Part shown: piece by piece, positions 16,717 through 25,235 of the stretch
Layout of the letters: each line of letters begins with the position of its first letter
Position numbering within the stretch: position 1 is the first letter of the stretch
Source of the DNA: an uncultured Rhodospirillales bacterium
GTDB taxonomy: Bacteria; Pseudomonadota; Alphaproteobacteria; Acetobacterales; Acetobacteraceae
Direction: 5' to 3'
Assembly (NCBI GenBank): GCA_903865895.1
Contig: CAIPLM010000084.1
Location: 1-64,000, forward strand
Length of the DNA stretch: 64,000 nucleotides
The notes under the pieces: model-generated
Told to the model about the DNA's origin: nothing
Seen by the model: only the letters and a program-made list of their open reading frames with translations
Database searches by the model: none
Translations under genes and position numbers: made by a program

Positions 16717-18135
16717 ATGGCCGCAAACGGTCACGCCGACGCCGCAGCAGATGCCCGCAATGATGCCGGGGCCTATCTCATTTCGGGCCGCATCGACCGG
16801 CTGCCCCTTACCCGGGTGCATTGGGAACTCGCGATCCTGGTGGAGATCACCTGGGGTTTCATCATCGTCGATACCGACGGGATCGGGGCGCGGCTCTACC
16901 CCTTCGTCTGGCGGCCACTGGGCCTGATCAGCAACACGCAATATGCGGTGATCCAGGCCCTCCAGGTCGGCCTCGGCGTGCTGCTCGGCACCTATTTGAT
17001 GAGTTTCGTCGCCGACAAATACGGGAGGCGGCCGGCGATCCTGCTCTCCACCGCACTCGCCGGCATCTGCCTGTGCCCCTTCGCCTTCGTCACCGATTTC
17101 GTCCCCCTCGTGCTGTTCTCCGTGCTCAGCACGCTCGGCGTCGGCGGCATCGTCGCCACCCATGCAGTGTATCTCTCGGAGATGACGTCGCATTCCGTGC
17201 GCAACAAAACGATGCTGACCTCCCAGGCCAGCACCGCGATCGTCGGCGTGTTCATCGCACTCGCCGCCAGCAAGATGATGCCGAAGGAGTTCGGCTTGTG
17301 GCGGGAGTTCGTCTGGCTCGGCGTGGTGATCCAGGTGTTCATCCTGCTGCCGCTGCTCTATTTCCGCCTGCCCGAATCTCCCCGCTGGCTTGAGGCGCAC
17401 GGCCGGCATGACGAGGCGGACAGCGTGCTGCGCAAGCTCGAGCGCCGCATCGCCGCCATCACCGGCCCCCTCCCGCCAGCCGACCCCACGCCGCGCGTCG
17501 TCGGCCGCGCGGCCAAGGGGCAGCTGCTCGAAATCATCACCAACCCCGAATACCGCGGCCGCAGCATCCTGATCCTGGTGTGCTGGCTGCTGGCCTATCC
17601 CGGCATCGTCTACGGCCCCGGCGCCTTCCTGCTGGTTTACATGGTGGACCATGGCTGGGAGGGCGAGCACGTCTTCCAGCTTTCGATGTTTGCCTCGATG
17701 GTCACCTTCTGCGCCTTCATGTTCAACGCATGGCTGGGTGAGCGGGTGGAGCGGAAAGACGTGCTGTTCGTCGCCGCCGTGCTGTTCTCGGTGGCCTGGG
17801 CGATCATGTGGATTTCGCCGACGGTGCCGGGCTTCATCATCGGCGTGTGCATGTATCGCATCGGCACCTCGCTGTTCCTCTTCAACCTCTACAATTACAC
17901 TGCGATCGCCTTCCCCACCCGCATCCGCTCCGTCGCCTTCGCCTGGACCGACGGGCTCGGCCATCTCGGTGCCTGGGCCGGCGTCACCTCGCTCGGGCCG
18001 CTCTACGGCATCGGGCCGAACCATCTCGGCTGGATCGCCTTCATCGTCATCCCCGGGGCCCTGCTGCCGGGCATCCTGATCAAGCTGTTTGGCATCAAGC
18101 AGTCCCAACGTGTGCTGGAGGAGGTCGCGAAGTAG
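16717..18135 (+). CDS. Major facilitator superfamily transporter
   Basis: 472-residue MFS permease with about 12 hydrophobic segments. It carries the loop 2-3 signature DKYGRRPA and the sugar-porter-like RLPESPRWLEAHGRHDEAD motif after helix 6, which occurs in the sugar porter and aromatic acid/SV2-like subfamilies. The start at 16717 is preceded by GGGAGG at the right distance, so the earlier ATG at 16669 is not needed. The central loop (residues about 210-260) is cytoplasmic and charged. It is followed on the same strand by a methyltransferase. The substrate is uncertain: organic acid or sugar. Confidence 0.9.
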   Translation: MAANGHADAAADARNDAGAYLISGRIDRLPLTRVHWELAILVEITWGFIIVDTDGIGARLYPFVWRPLGLISNTQYAVIQALQVGLGVLLGTYLMSFVADKYGRRPAILLSTALAGICLCPFAFVTDFVPLVLFSVLSTLGVGGIVATHAVYLSEMTSHSVRNKTMLTSQASTAIVGVFIALAASKMMPKEFGLWREFVWLGVVIQVFILLPLLYFRLPESPRWLEAHGRHDEADSVLRKLERRIAAITGPLPPADPTPRVVGRAAKGQLLEIITNPEYRGRSILILVCWLLAYPGIVYGPGAFLLVYMVDHGWEGEHVFQLSMFASMVTFCAFMFNAWLGERVERKDVLFVAAVLFSVAWAIMWISPTVPGFIIGVCMYRIGTSLFLFNLYNYTAIAFPTRIRSVAFAWTDGLGHLGAWAGVTSLGPLYGIGPNHLGWIAFIVIPGALLPGILIKLFGIKQSQRVLEEVAK

Positions 18136-18195
18136 GGACCTTGCGCTGGCGGCGGCTTCAAGAGACGCTGGAGCCACTGCTAGGGGGATAGGTCG

Positions 18196-18795
18196 ATGGG
18201 TGAGCGGTTTTCGGAGATCTACGAGAAAAATGACTGGGGCTATGGCTCCGGCGTCGGCTCGCTTCCGCTCAATAACGTCGAATACATCCGCCTCCTGAAA
18301 GCCTTCATTCAGGCCAACGCGATTACATCTGTTGTCGATTTCGGCTGCGGCGACTGGCAGTTCTCGCGATTTATTGAGTGGGGCGCCGCCACCTATACAG
18401 GATTTGACGTCGTCGAACCCCTTATCGCGCGCAACCGCAAGCTGTTCGCGAATGAGCGGGTGACCTTCGAGCTGTTCCGTGGGGTTGACGACATTCCACC
18501 GGTTGACCTTATCCTGTGCAAGGACGTCCTTCAGCATCTGACGAACGGCCAGATCAGCACCTACCTCGCGGCATTCAAGCGTCAAGCGCGCTTCTTGCTG
18601 ATCACGAATGACGACTGGCCCGCGGAGGCGATGACCAACACCGATATCGCGGAAGGCGAATGGCGGCCGCTGCGGCTCGAGCGCGCCCCCTTCGGCGAGA
18701 TCGCGCCGGTCATTTTCTCCTGGATGGTGGAGTGGGGCGGCTGGAAGCCCACGCGCAAGTCCACCTGCCTGATCATCGGTGACCGCGCCAGGTAA
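18196..18795 (+). CDS. Class I SAM-dependent methyltransferase
   Basis: 199 residues with a seven-strand methyltransferase core. Motif I is VVDFGCGDWQFS, motif II the acidic TGFDVVEPL, and the post-motif segment is ILCKDVLQHLT. The DFGCGDWQ plus KDVLQHL combination is typical of small uncharacterised methyltransferases associated with cell-surface or small-molecule modification. The start ATG 18196 is preceded by GGGGGATAGG. It is probably transcribed with the upstream MFS gene (60-base gap). The base composition is slightly less GC-rich than the neighbours. The methyl acceptor is unknown. Confidence 0.85.
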   Translation: MGERFSEIYEKNDWGYGSGVGSLPLNNVEYIRLLKAFIQANAITSVVDFGCGDWQFSRFIEWGAATYTGFDVVEPLIARNRKLFANERVTFELFRGVDDIPPVDLILCKDVLQHLTNGQISTYLAAFKRQARFLLITNDDWPAEAMTNTDIAEGEWRPLRLERAPFGEIAPVIFSWMVEWGGWKPTRKSTCLIIGDRAR

Positions 18796-18870
18796 CCACG
18801 GCGGCCGGCCCTCTTGCAAAATGGCCTGACCTGAATGACCCTCGCCCCCCCAAGCGAGGAAACGCGAACC

Positions 18871-19614
18871 ATGGCCAAAAACTCCGACGACAAACTCTTC
18901 GCCGAACTGCGCAAGATCGATACGCCCACCATCACCAACGTGGTCGCCACCTACCCGAAGAACCCGCTCTGCCTCGGGCTCTACAATCCCTGGACCGAGA
19001 ACTGGTACACCGACACCTCGATCCGCTGCATCTACCCCGAGAAGGGCGCGATCATCGGCTATGCCGTCACCTGCGTATTCGGCCTGCCCGACCCCAACTA
19101 CGCCGGCCGGCTCTCCTTCATGGACGTGGTGGACGCCATGGATGCGATGAAGAAGCCGACCATCCTCGTCATCCAGCAGAAATGGCCCGCCGAGCTGATG
19201 TCCAAGGCCGGGCTCGCCGGTGAGATCATGGTCAGCTCGATGATGGCGGTCGGCTGCAAGGGCCTGCTCTCCAACGGCCCGTCGCGTGACGTCGATGCCA
19301 TCCGCCGGCTCGATTTCCAGATGCTGCTCGGCGGCGTCACCGCCGGCCATGGCGAAATGGCGGTGCAGTCGGTCAACGTGCCGGTCTCCGTCGGCGGCAT
19401 GGATGTCGCCCCCGGTGAGCTCATCCACATGGACGAGAACGGCGCGGTGAAGTTCCCAGCCGATAAGGCCGGCGCCGTGCTCGCCAACGCCCAGGCGATG
19501 CTGGCCGATGAGGCCGAGAAGATCGCCGCCCTCCGCGCCGCGAAAACCGCAGCCGAAGTCCGCGCCGCCATGGCCGGTCAGGGCTACGGCGCCGCGGTGA
19601 AGAAGAAGAAGTAA
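18871..19614 (+). CDS. RraA-like family protein (HMG aldolase/oxaloacetate decarboxylase type)
   Basis: 247 residues. It belongs to the RraA/4-hydroxy-4-methyl-2-oxoglutarate aldolase fold: the core contains GLAGEIMVSSMMAVGCKGLLSNGPSRD, equivalent to the conserved G-x-G...G-x-(R/S)D region of the family, then VNVPVSVGGMDVAPGELIHMDENG, which matches the GVxVxPGDLVxADxDGV block. The family catalyses divalent-metal aldol cleavage or decarboxylation of 2-keto acids; some members inhibit RNase E. The start at 18871 (MAKNSDDK) follows GAGGAAACGC. The C-terminus ends in a lysine run (KKKK). Catalytic activity rather than RNase control is the more probable role, but this is inference. Confidence 0.85.
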   Translation: MAKNSDDKLFAELRKIDTPTITNVVATYPKNPLCLGLYNPWTENWYTDTSIRCIYPEKGAIIGYAVTCVFGLPDPNYAGRLSFMDVVDAMDAMKKPTILVIQQKWPAELMSKAGLAGEIMVSSMMAVGCKGLLSNGPSRDVDAIRRLDFQMLLGGVTAGHGEMAVQSVNVPVSVGGMDVAPGELIHMDENGAVKFPADKAGAVLANAQAMLADEAEKIAALRAAKTAAEVRAAMAGQGYGAAVKKKK

Positions 19615-19634
19615 CGCGTCCCGGCGGGGGGCGA

Positions 19635-20936
19635 TCAGCCGATCCCCTCCGCCAGCACGGCGCGGATCGCGTCATCCATGATGGCGAGGCCGCGGTCGAT
19701 TTCCTCCTCCGTCGTGGTCAGCGGCGGCGCCACCCGCCACACCGCCGACAATCCCCCGGCGCTCGACGAACCTGAAATATTCATCGACAACCCGAGGTCC
19801 ATCGCCTTCAACGTGATCGCCCGCCCGGTCGCCGCATCCGGCGTGCGGCTGTGTCGGTCCTTGACGATCTCGACGCCGAGCAGCAGCCCCATGCCGCGCA
19901 CATCGCCGATGATCTCGTAGCGCTGCTGCAAGGTCTCAAGCCCCGCCCGCAGCCGCGCGCCGATCCGCTCCGAGCGGGCGCCAAGATTCTCCTCCTCCAT
20001 CACCGAGATCATCGCGAGTCCAACCTCCGCCGGTAGCGGATCGGAAACGTGCGAGGTCACATGAACGAACCCCTTCGATCGGCAATCCTCGTCGATCGCA
20101 TCCGAGGTCGAGACGGAGGCCAGCGCCGTCCCGCCGCCGAGCGCCTTGGACAAAGTGAGGAAATCCGGCACCACCCCCATCTTCTCAAACGCGAAATTAG
20201 TGCCAAGCCGGCCGAAGCTTGTCTGCGCCTCATCGAGGATCAGCTTCATCCCGCGCTCCTCGCATTTCTGTTTCAGCTTGGGGAAATAGCCCGGCGGAGG
20301 CACGATCATCCCGGCCGTCGAGAGGATCGGCTCGGCAATCACCGCCGCCCCGGCGCCGGAGGATTGCGCGTCCACCATCTCAAAGCCGACATCCATGCAG
20401 GTCGTGTCACACGTGCCGGTGCAATGGCGGATCGGGCAGCGATAGGCGTTCGGCGCCGGGATGGCCAGCGTCCCCGGCATGGTCGGCCCATACCCCTTAC
20501 GGGCACCGCCCGTATAGGTCGAAGCCGCCGCCCCGGCGGTCACCCCATGCCAGGAGCCGGTAAGCCCCACCACCTCGTAACCCCCGGTCACCAGCTTGGC
20601 CATGCGGATCGCCGCCTCATTGGCCTCGCCGCCGGTGGAGAGGAACATCGAGCGGGTCAACTCCGGCGGCAACAACCCCGCCAACCGGCGCGAAAGTTCC
20701 ACCACCGAGGGCGCAATCATGCCGGAATACAGATGCAGCACGCTCTCGCAGGCCCGCCCGATCGCCTCGATGATGCGCGGGTGATTATGCCCGATGGTCG
20801 CGCACATCTGGCCGGAGGTGAAATCGAGGATCTCCCGCCCCTCAGTGTCCCACAGCAGCGTGCCCCGCGCCCGGGCGATCAGCCGTGGCACGAAGGGCAT
20901 GCCGTAGTGGATGAGGTGGCGTTCGAAATCGTCCAT
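19635..20936 (-). CDS. Class III PLP aminotransferase, 2,2-dialkylglycine decarboxylase-like
   Basis: 433 residues, the same length as the Burkholderia dialkylglycine decarboxylase as I recall it. PLP-binding Lys264 lies in TLSKALGGG and Asp235 in LILDEAQTSFGR. Features that recall this decarboxylase rather than ordinary aminotransferases are ILDFTSGQM with Gln43, ANEAAIRMAKLVTGGYE, LLLGVEIVKDR, LGLSMNI and the carboxylate Arg in WRVAPPLT. The start at 20936 has AGGAG six bases upstream. An insertion at 167-180 carries four cysteines (C-x4-C-x3-C-x3-C). It is the last gene of the hisI - COG0523 operon (17-base gap; an alternative start overlaps). Family certain; the decarboxylase assignment is probable. 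Confidence 0.85.
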   Translation of the reverse strand: MDDFERHLIHYGMPFVPRLIARARGTLLWDTEGREILDFTSGQMCATIGHNHPRIIEAIGRACESVLHLYSGMIAPSVVELSRRLAGLLPPELTRSMFLSTGGEANEAAIRMAKLVTGGYEVVGLTGSWHGVTAGAAASTYTGGARKGYGPTMPGTLAIPAPNAYRCPIRHCTGTCDTTCMDVGFEMVDAQSSGAGAAVIAEPILSTAGMIVPPPGYFPKLKQKCEERGMKLILDEAQTSFGRLGTNFAFEKMGVVPDFLTLSKALGGGTALASVSTSDAIDEDCRSKGFVHVTSHVSDPLPAEVGLAMISVMEEENLGARSERIGARLRAGLETLQQRYEIIGDVRGMGLLLGVEIVKDRHSRTPDAATGRAITLKAMDLGLSMNISGSSSAGGLSAVWRVAPPLTTTEEEIDRGLAIMDDAIRAVLAEGIG

Positions 20937-20953
20937 GGCGGGCTCCTGTTTGG

Positions 20954-21961
20954 TCATACGGCGGCCGCCGCCTCGAAGGCGGCAAGCCCGGCCTCGATGG
21001 TCGCGCGGTCGAGGTCGCGGGTGATGAAGACGATGCGCGAGGTGCGCGGATCACCCTCCGGCCATTTCTCAAGCAGCACCGGCTCATGGAACATGTGCTG
21101 CACGCCGTGTATCGCCACCGGCCGGTCCTGGCCCACCAGGTTGAGTATGCCCTTCACCCGCAGCAGGCTCTCGCCCCGCGTGCCGATCAACATCTCAAGG
21201 CACGTACCAACCCCTTGCCAATGCAGCGGCTTGTCGTACGTCAGGCAGAAACTGTGGATATGCGCGTCATGCCGTTTGGGGTCGCGCTTCCCGGTCGGCA
21301 CCGCGGCGAAGGCCGCTTCGTCGAGCCATTTTCGTACATCCCCGATTTTGCCTGACGTATCGAACAACCCGCACTCGAGGATCGCGGAAGGATCAATCAC
21401 GCCATGCTCGGCGATCACCACCGGCGCACCCGGGTTCAACTGCCGCATCCGCGCGCGCAGTGGCGCGAGATCGCCGGCGAGATCGGTCTTTGACAGCACG
21501 ATCCGATCCGCCATCGCCACCTGCCGCACTGCCTCAGCATGGTCATCGAACTGCCCCATGGCGTGCACCGCATCCACCACCGTCACGATGCCGTCGAGCC
21601 GATAGCGCAGCGCCACCGAGATATCGCTCATCAGCTGCTGCACGATCGGCGCGGGATCGGCGAGCCCGGTGGTCTCCACCACCACGCGATGGATTTCGCC
21701 GGACTGCACCCGCGGCAGCAAGTCCCGCAGCGCGCGAGAAAGATCGCCCTGGATGGCGCAGCACAGGCAGCCCGAGGGCAGCAGGATCGTCGTGTCCTCC
21801 ACCTTCTCCATCAGGATATGGTCGAGCCCGATTTCGCCGAACTCATTGACCAGCACCGCCGTGCCCTTCATCTCCGGCCGGCGCACCAGGGCGTTGAGCA
21901 GCGTCGTCTTCCCCGCCCCGAGGAAGCCGGTCAGCACGGTCAGCGGCGCGGCCTCAGCCAT
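20954..21961 (-). CDS. COG0523/CobW-family GTP-dependent metallochaperone (ZNG1/ZigA-like)
   Basis: 335-residue G3E GTPase. Walker A is GFLGAGKTT (residues 12-20), the metal-binding CxCC motif is GCLCC (Cys65, 67, 68), followed by [13 protein letters not shown] and the guanine-specificity SKTD motif. The C-terminal CobW domain starts at about residue 225 ([13 protein letters not shown]). Such proteins hand zinc to client enzymes when zinc is short. The start at 21961 overlaps the end of hisI by eight bases; ATG 21973 is possible. Divergent beyond hisI is a Zur-like regulator, which supports a zinc role over cobalt or nitrile hydratase roles. Confidence 0.9.
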   Translation of the reverse strand: MAEAAPLTVLTGFLGAGKTTLLNALVRRPEMKGTAVLVNEFGEIGLDHILMEKVEDTTILLPSGCLCCAIQGDLSRALRDLLPRVQSGEIHRVVVETTGLADPAPIVQQLMSDISVALRYRLDGIVTVVDAVHAMGQFDDHAEAVRQVAMADRIVLSKTDLAGDLAPLRARMRQLNPGAPVVIAEHGVIDPSAILECGLFDTSGKIGDVRKWLDEAAFAAVPTGKRDPKRHDAHIHSFCLTYDKPLHWQGVGTCLEMLIGTRGESLLRVKGILNLVGQDRPVAIHGVQHMFHEPVLLEKWPEGDPRTSRIVFITRDLDRATIEAGLAAFEAAAAV

Positions 21962-22379
21962 GGCTGTGCCCATGCCCGTAAAGCGCCTCGGGCGAGACGG
22001 CCGGCTCCGCGATCTCCACCCACGCCCCATCCCGCGCCGCGCGATAGAAGCAATTGCGCCGCCCGGTATGGCACGCCACCCCGGTCTGATCCACCAGCAG
22101 CAGGATGGTATCGCCGTCGCAATCCAGCCGCAGATCGATCAGAATTTGTTGCTGCCCCGATGTCTCCCCCTTCCGCCACAGCCGGTTGCGGCTGCGCGAA
22201 AAATAGCAGACCCGCCCGGTCGCCAGCGTCTCCGCCACCGCCTCGCGGTTCATCCACGCCATCATCAGCACCTCGCCAGTATCGTGCTGCTGCGCGATGG
22301 CGGGTATCAGCCCGTTCCCGTCGAAACTCAGACTGTCGAGCATCTGTGCGTCCATCTCCGAATGCGGCCTTTCCATCAT
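21954..22379 (-). CDS. hisI: Phosphoribosyl-AMP cyclohydrolase (HisI)
   Basis: 141-residue enzyme of histidine synthesis that opens the ring of phosphoribosyl-AMP; it needs zinc and magnesium. Mg ligands are the aspartates of DCDGD (residues 86-90). The three zinc cysteines are present: Cys87, Cys103 in GVACHTG and Cys110 in RRNCFYR. The chain ends in a histidine-rich tail GHGHSHG (135-141) that is not part of the catalytic fold. It is a stand-alone HisI without the HisE domain, away from other his genes. It starts 30 bases from the divergent zur-like gene and overlaps the COG0523 gene. The start at ATG 22379 is chosen because the frame upstream begins with TTG and lacks a ribosome site. Confidence 0.92.
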   Translation of the reverse strand: MMERPHSEMDAQMLDSLSFDGNGLIPAIAQQHDTGEVLMMAWMNREAVAETLATGRVCYFSRSRNRLWRKGETSGQQQILIDLRLDCDGDTILLLVDQTGVACHTGRRNCFYRAARDGAWVEIAEPAVSPEALYGHGHSHG

Positions 22380-23404
22380 CGCGCGGCCTGCTTTATCCTG
22401 CCGCAGTGATGTCCATGGCAACTGACGCGTTTTCCCCCCACACCGACGCGCTGCTGGACCGCGCGGCGGCGATGTGCGAGGCGCGCAATGTCCGCCTCAC
22501 CGGCCTGCGCCGCCAGGTGCTCGGGCTGATCCTGGAATCCCCCAACCCCACCGGCGCCTATGACCTGCTGGAGCGCCTGCGCGAACGCCGCGGCCCCGCA
22601 GCACCCCCCACCGTCTACCGCGCCCTCGAATTCCTCCGGGAACACGGCCTGGTCCACCGCCTCGAACGCCTCTCCGCCTTCGTCGGCTGCGTCGAGGCGC
22701 ATGGCCACGGGCACGGCCACCCCGCCCAGTTCCTGATCTGCCGCACCTGCGGACGCGTGACGGAACTGGAAGATCACGACCTCGCCCACGCGCTCGCCGA
22801 TGCGGCGAAAAAGGTCGGCTTCACCATCAGCGGCGCCACGGTCGAGGCCGAAGGCCTCTGCGCGGTGTGCCGTTGCGCGCCCTGACCGCGCCCACGCGAA
22901 TTCACCGCCGGAAGCCCCCCTCCGCCGCTGCCCATTGAACCTCGCAAAGAAAAGCCCTCTGCACCCATCGGGGGGAGAGGGTTGGGTGAGGGGGGCAGCC
23001 GCGATCAAACCCGCGAAGCCACCCCCGCCGGTACATCGCCCTTCCTCCGCGCAAGACTCTGCCGCCAGCAGGAACGCACGCGCCCGCCGCACCCGCGTAG
23101 GCCATGTGTAGCGCCGCGCCAGCGCCCGCCGCCCGGCATCGCCCACGCAACGCGCCACCTCCGCCGCCTTGCCGATCGTCCGCGCGTCCTCATGAAACGC
23201 GGGATCGGCCAGTAATGCGCGCACCCGCCCCATCTTCGCCAGCTCGCGCAACAACCGCGCCCGATGCCGATGCCCCACCGCCATCCCCGCCAGCCGCGCC
23301 CGCATCCGCGCTTCCCTCAATTCCACCACCCCGCCCAGCATCAACGCCAGGAGCAGCGCGACATGGCGCAGCAGGGTGAGCAGAATTGCGGAAGCGGGCG
23401 ACAT
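22376..23404 (-). CDS. Uncharacterised single-pass membrane protein; 3' part probably not original
   Basis: The start ATG 23404 is preceded by GAGGAG. The first ~130 residues look like a real protein: a membrane anchor ([20 protein letters not shown], about 7-26) followed by a basic helical region with [29 protein letters not shown]. After about residue 138 the frame runs through a palindromic repeat (reading PLTQPSPP) and then continues without stop, antisense to the whole zur-like gene, to 22376. The likely original gene ends near 22990 and the repeat insertion removed or displaced its stop. I do not recognise the family. Treat residues beyond about 138 as unsupported. Confidence 0.35.
   Translation of the reverse strand: MSPASAILLTLLRHVALLLALMLGGVVELREARMRARLAGMAVGHRHRARLLRELAKMGRVRALLADPAFHEDARTIGKAAEVARCVGDAGRRALARRYTWPTRVRRARAFLLAAESCAEEGRCTGGGGFAGLIAAAPLTQPSPPDGCRGLFFARFNGQRRRGASGGEFAWARSGRATAHRAEAFGLDRGAADGEADLFRRIGERVGEVVIFQFRHASAGAADQELGGVAVPVAMRLDAADEGGEAFEAVDQAVFPEEFEGAVDGGGCCGAAAFAQALQQVIGAGGVGGFQDQPEHLAAQAGEADIARLAHRRRAVQQRVGVGGKRVSCHGHHCGRIKQAAR
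22409..22885 (+). CDS. Fur-family regulator, probably Zur
   Basis: 158-residue metal-sensing repressor. The N-terminal winged helix contains [13 protein letters not shown] and the recognition helix region [21 protein letters not shown]. The metal-binding half has Cys94, a run HGHGHGH (residues 98-104) where Zur proteins keep metal-ligand histidines, the structural CRTC (111-114) and CAVC (151-154). The segment [25 protein letters not shown] resembles E. coli Zur more than Fur or PerR. The start is ATG 22409, with ATG 22415 or GTG 22406 possible. It is divergent from hisI with only about 30 bases between, so any operator must overlap both start regions. Confidence 0.85.
   Translation: MSMATDAFSPHTDALLDRAAAMCEARNVRLTGLRRQVLGLILESPNPTGAYDLLERLRERRGPAAPPTVYRALEFLREHGLVHRLERLSAFVGCVEAHGHGHGHPAQFLICRTCGRVTELEDHDLAHALADAAKKVGFTISGATVEAEGLCAVCRCAP
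22955..22996. repeat. Short palindromic repeat, copy 1 (degenerate)
   Basis: Imperfect stem-loop CCCTCT..CCC-ATCG-GGG..AGAGGG followed by TTGGGTGAGGG. The right arm and trailing sequence match copy 3 at 27045 (GAGAGGG-nn-GGGGTGAGGG). It lies just after the zur-like gene and inside the frame of the small membrane protein. Confidence 0.6.
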
Positions 23405-23514
23405 CACAGGGGCTCCTCGGCCTGGGTTGATCAAGCCCCCATCATACCCAACCAAGGCAAGAAGTCAAGAACAAATCTAGAATGAAGGGAATTAATCCGA
23501 GCTTGATGAAACCC

Positions 23515-23560
23515 CCCTCCCGCCCTCGCGGGAGGGGCAGGGGCAGGGGGAGGGTGGTGC
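23515..23560. repeat. Short palindromic repeat, copy 2
   Basis: Perfect nine-base stem CCCTCCCGC/GCGGGAGGG (23515-23523 and 23528-23536) with a four-base loop, then GGCAGGGGGAGGGTGGTGCC. It lies in the region 23405-23587, which otherwise holds no gene, downstream of the gamma-glutamyltransferase-like gene, and could also terminate that transcript. Confidence 0.6.
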
Positions 23561-23587
23561 CACCGCCCCGCCCGCGCCCCACCATCC

Positions 23588-25198
23588 CTAAACCCCCACC
23601 ACCAACCCCCCGGTCGCCGGATCAGCCCCGCCATCCAGCACCCCATTCACGCAGCGGATCGCATGCACCCAGGCGAACGTATAGCTGTGCGCCACCCGCT
23701 TCACCGGATACCCCTGCGCCAGCAAATCCCGCTCCGCCGCGCGCAAAATGCGGTTCGAAATCTCGATCGTGTCCGACACCGCGGCGAAGCGCGGCGCCCC
23801 CACCGCCTGCTCCGCCGTCATGCCGAACTCGATCACGTTCAGCATCACCTGCAAATTGCCCATGGTGATGTAGGTCGCCCCCGGCGAGCCCAGCGTCAGG
23901 AACGGCGCCCCATCCTTGAACACGATGGTCGGCGACAGCGCCGAGAACCGCGCCTTCCCCGGCGCCAGTGAGCCCGCCCGGCCCGGCCGTGGATCGAACA
24001 CCGACATCGCGCCGTTATACATGAAGCCCAGCCCCTCGGTGACCACGCCCGAGGGCTGGCCGAGCGTATGGGTCATGGTGAAGGCATTACCTGCCTCGTC
24101 CATCACACACACATGCGTGGTGTGCTTGCTCTCCGCGCCCCCCGAATTGAAGCGGGCCACATGCGCCTTCTCGTGCCGCCTTATGCGCTCGGCCTGCGCA
24201 GCGGCGTACTCCTTCGAGGTCAGCTCCGCCATCGGCACCGGAAAGAAGCGGGGATCACCCACCTTCGCGTCCTTGTCGGCGGTGGCGATCTTCATCGCCT
24301 CCGAGACCACGCGGATATACTCCGGCGAGTTATGCCCCATCGCCCGCAGGTCGAAATTCTCCAGGATATTGAGCATCTCGATCAGCATCACGCCCCCGCC
24401 CGGCGGGTGATTGGTGGCAATCCCAAGGCCCCGATAAGTCCCCCACAGCGGCGCATTCTCCTCCGGCCCGCAATCGGCGAGGTCCGCCATGGTCAGCAGC
24501 CCGCCATTCGCCGCCATGTCCGCCACGATCTCCCGGGCGATGCCGCCCTGGTAGAAATCGGCCGCGCCATGGGCGGCGATGCGCTCCAGCGTGCGCGCCA
24601 TGTCCGGGTTCACCAGCGTATCCCCCACGCCCAGCGCGCCCCCGCCGGGCTTGCCGTAGATTTTGCGCGCCGCGGGCAGGCCGAGCACCACATCGATATT
24701 GGCCGGCCGCCCATTGGTCGGCGGCTGGTTCCACCATTGCGCGACATGCGGCCGCACCAGGCAGCCGCTGCGCGCATAGTCGATCGCCGCCGGCAGCAAC
24801 TCCGCCAGCGAGCGGGTGCCGAAACGCGTCAACGCGGTATCGAAAGCCGCCAGCGTGCGCGGCGAGGTAATCGCCTGATAGCCGAACTCGTTCACCCGCC
24901 CCTCAAGGATGAAGCCCCAGCCATCATCCGCCTCGCGGATGATGCGGTTCTCCCACATCTCCGGCCGCACCGCCAAAGGCGAACGCCCATGGAAATCGAG
25001 CGTGGTATGGATCCCCCGGCCCGGCAGCAGGATCTGCATATTGCCCATCCCCGCGATGCCGCACATCTGCGGATCGACGGCGGTTTGCACCAAAGCGGCG
25101 GCGATGCCGGCATCCACCACATTGCCTCCGGCGCGCAGCACATCGGCGCCGGCCTCGGCGGCCTCGGGCTGGGCGGCGGAAACCATTCCATGGGTCAT
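23588..25198 (-). CDS. Gamma-glutamyltransferase-family (Ntn) hydrolase, paralogue 1
   Basis: 536-residue N-terminal-nucleophile hydrolase made as a proenzyme that cuts itself before Thr360 in KHTTHVCVMD; the residues behind form the small subunit. The typical GHNSPEYIRV, HTLGQPSGVV and ATYITMG blocks are present. There is no signal peptide (start MTHGMVSAAQPEA at 25198, behind GAGGAG), so it is cytoplasmic, unlike the classical periplasmic enzyme. The segment LDFHGRSP replaces the LDYREMAP-type block, and the Arg that holds the gamma-glutamyl carboxylate is not in register. A substrate other than glutathione is therefore likely; oxamate amidohydrolase (HpxW) is a precedent. A paralogue lies at 55994-57625. 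Confidence 0.88.
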   Translation of the reverse strand: MTHGMVSAAQPEAAEAGADVLRAGGNVVDAGIAAALVQTAVDPQMCGIAGMGNMQILLPGRGIHTTLDFHGRSPLAVRPEMWENRIIREADDGWGFILEGRVNEFGYQAITSPRTLAAFDTALTRFGTRSLAELLPAAIDYARSGCLVRPHVAQWWNQPPTNGRPANIDVVLGLPAARKIYGKPGGGALGVGDTLVNPDMARTLERIAAHGAADFYQGGIAREIVADMAANGGLLTMADLADCGPEENAPLWGTYRGLGIATNHPPGGGVMLIEMLNILENFDLRAMGHNSPEYIRVVSEAMKIATADKDAKVGDPRFFPVPMAELTSKEYAAAQAERIRRHEKAHVARFNSGGAESKHTTHVCVMDEAGNAFTMTHTLGQPSGVVTEGLGFMYNGAMSVFDPRPGRAGSLAPGKARFSALSPTIVFKDGAPFLTLGSPGATYITMGNLQVMLNVIEFGMTAEQAVGAPRFAAVSDTIEISNRILRAAERDLLAQGYPVKRVAHSYTFAWVHAIRCVNGVLDGGADPATGGLVVGV

Positions 25199-25235
25199 GC
25201 GCGTCTCCTCGGCGGCGTGTGTGCCGCCATTGCGG

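Noticed and set aside
16438-19428. 996-codon open frame on the minus strand across four genes
   Set aside because: It spans parts of an ABC transporter, an MFS permease, a methyltransferase and an RraA gene, all with clear motifs on the plus strand. No conserved block appears in the antisense product.
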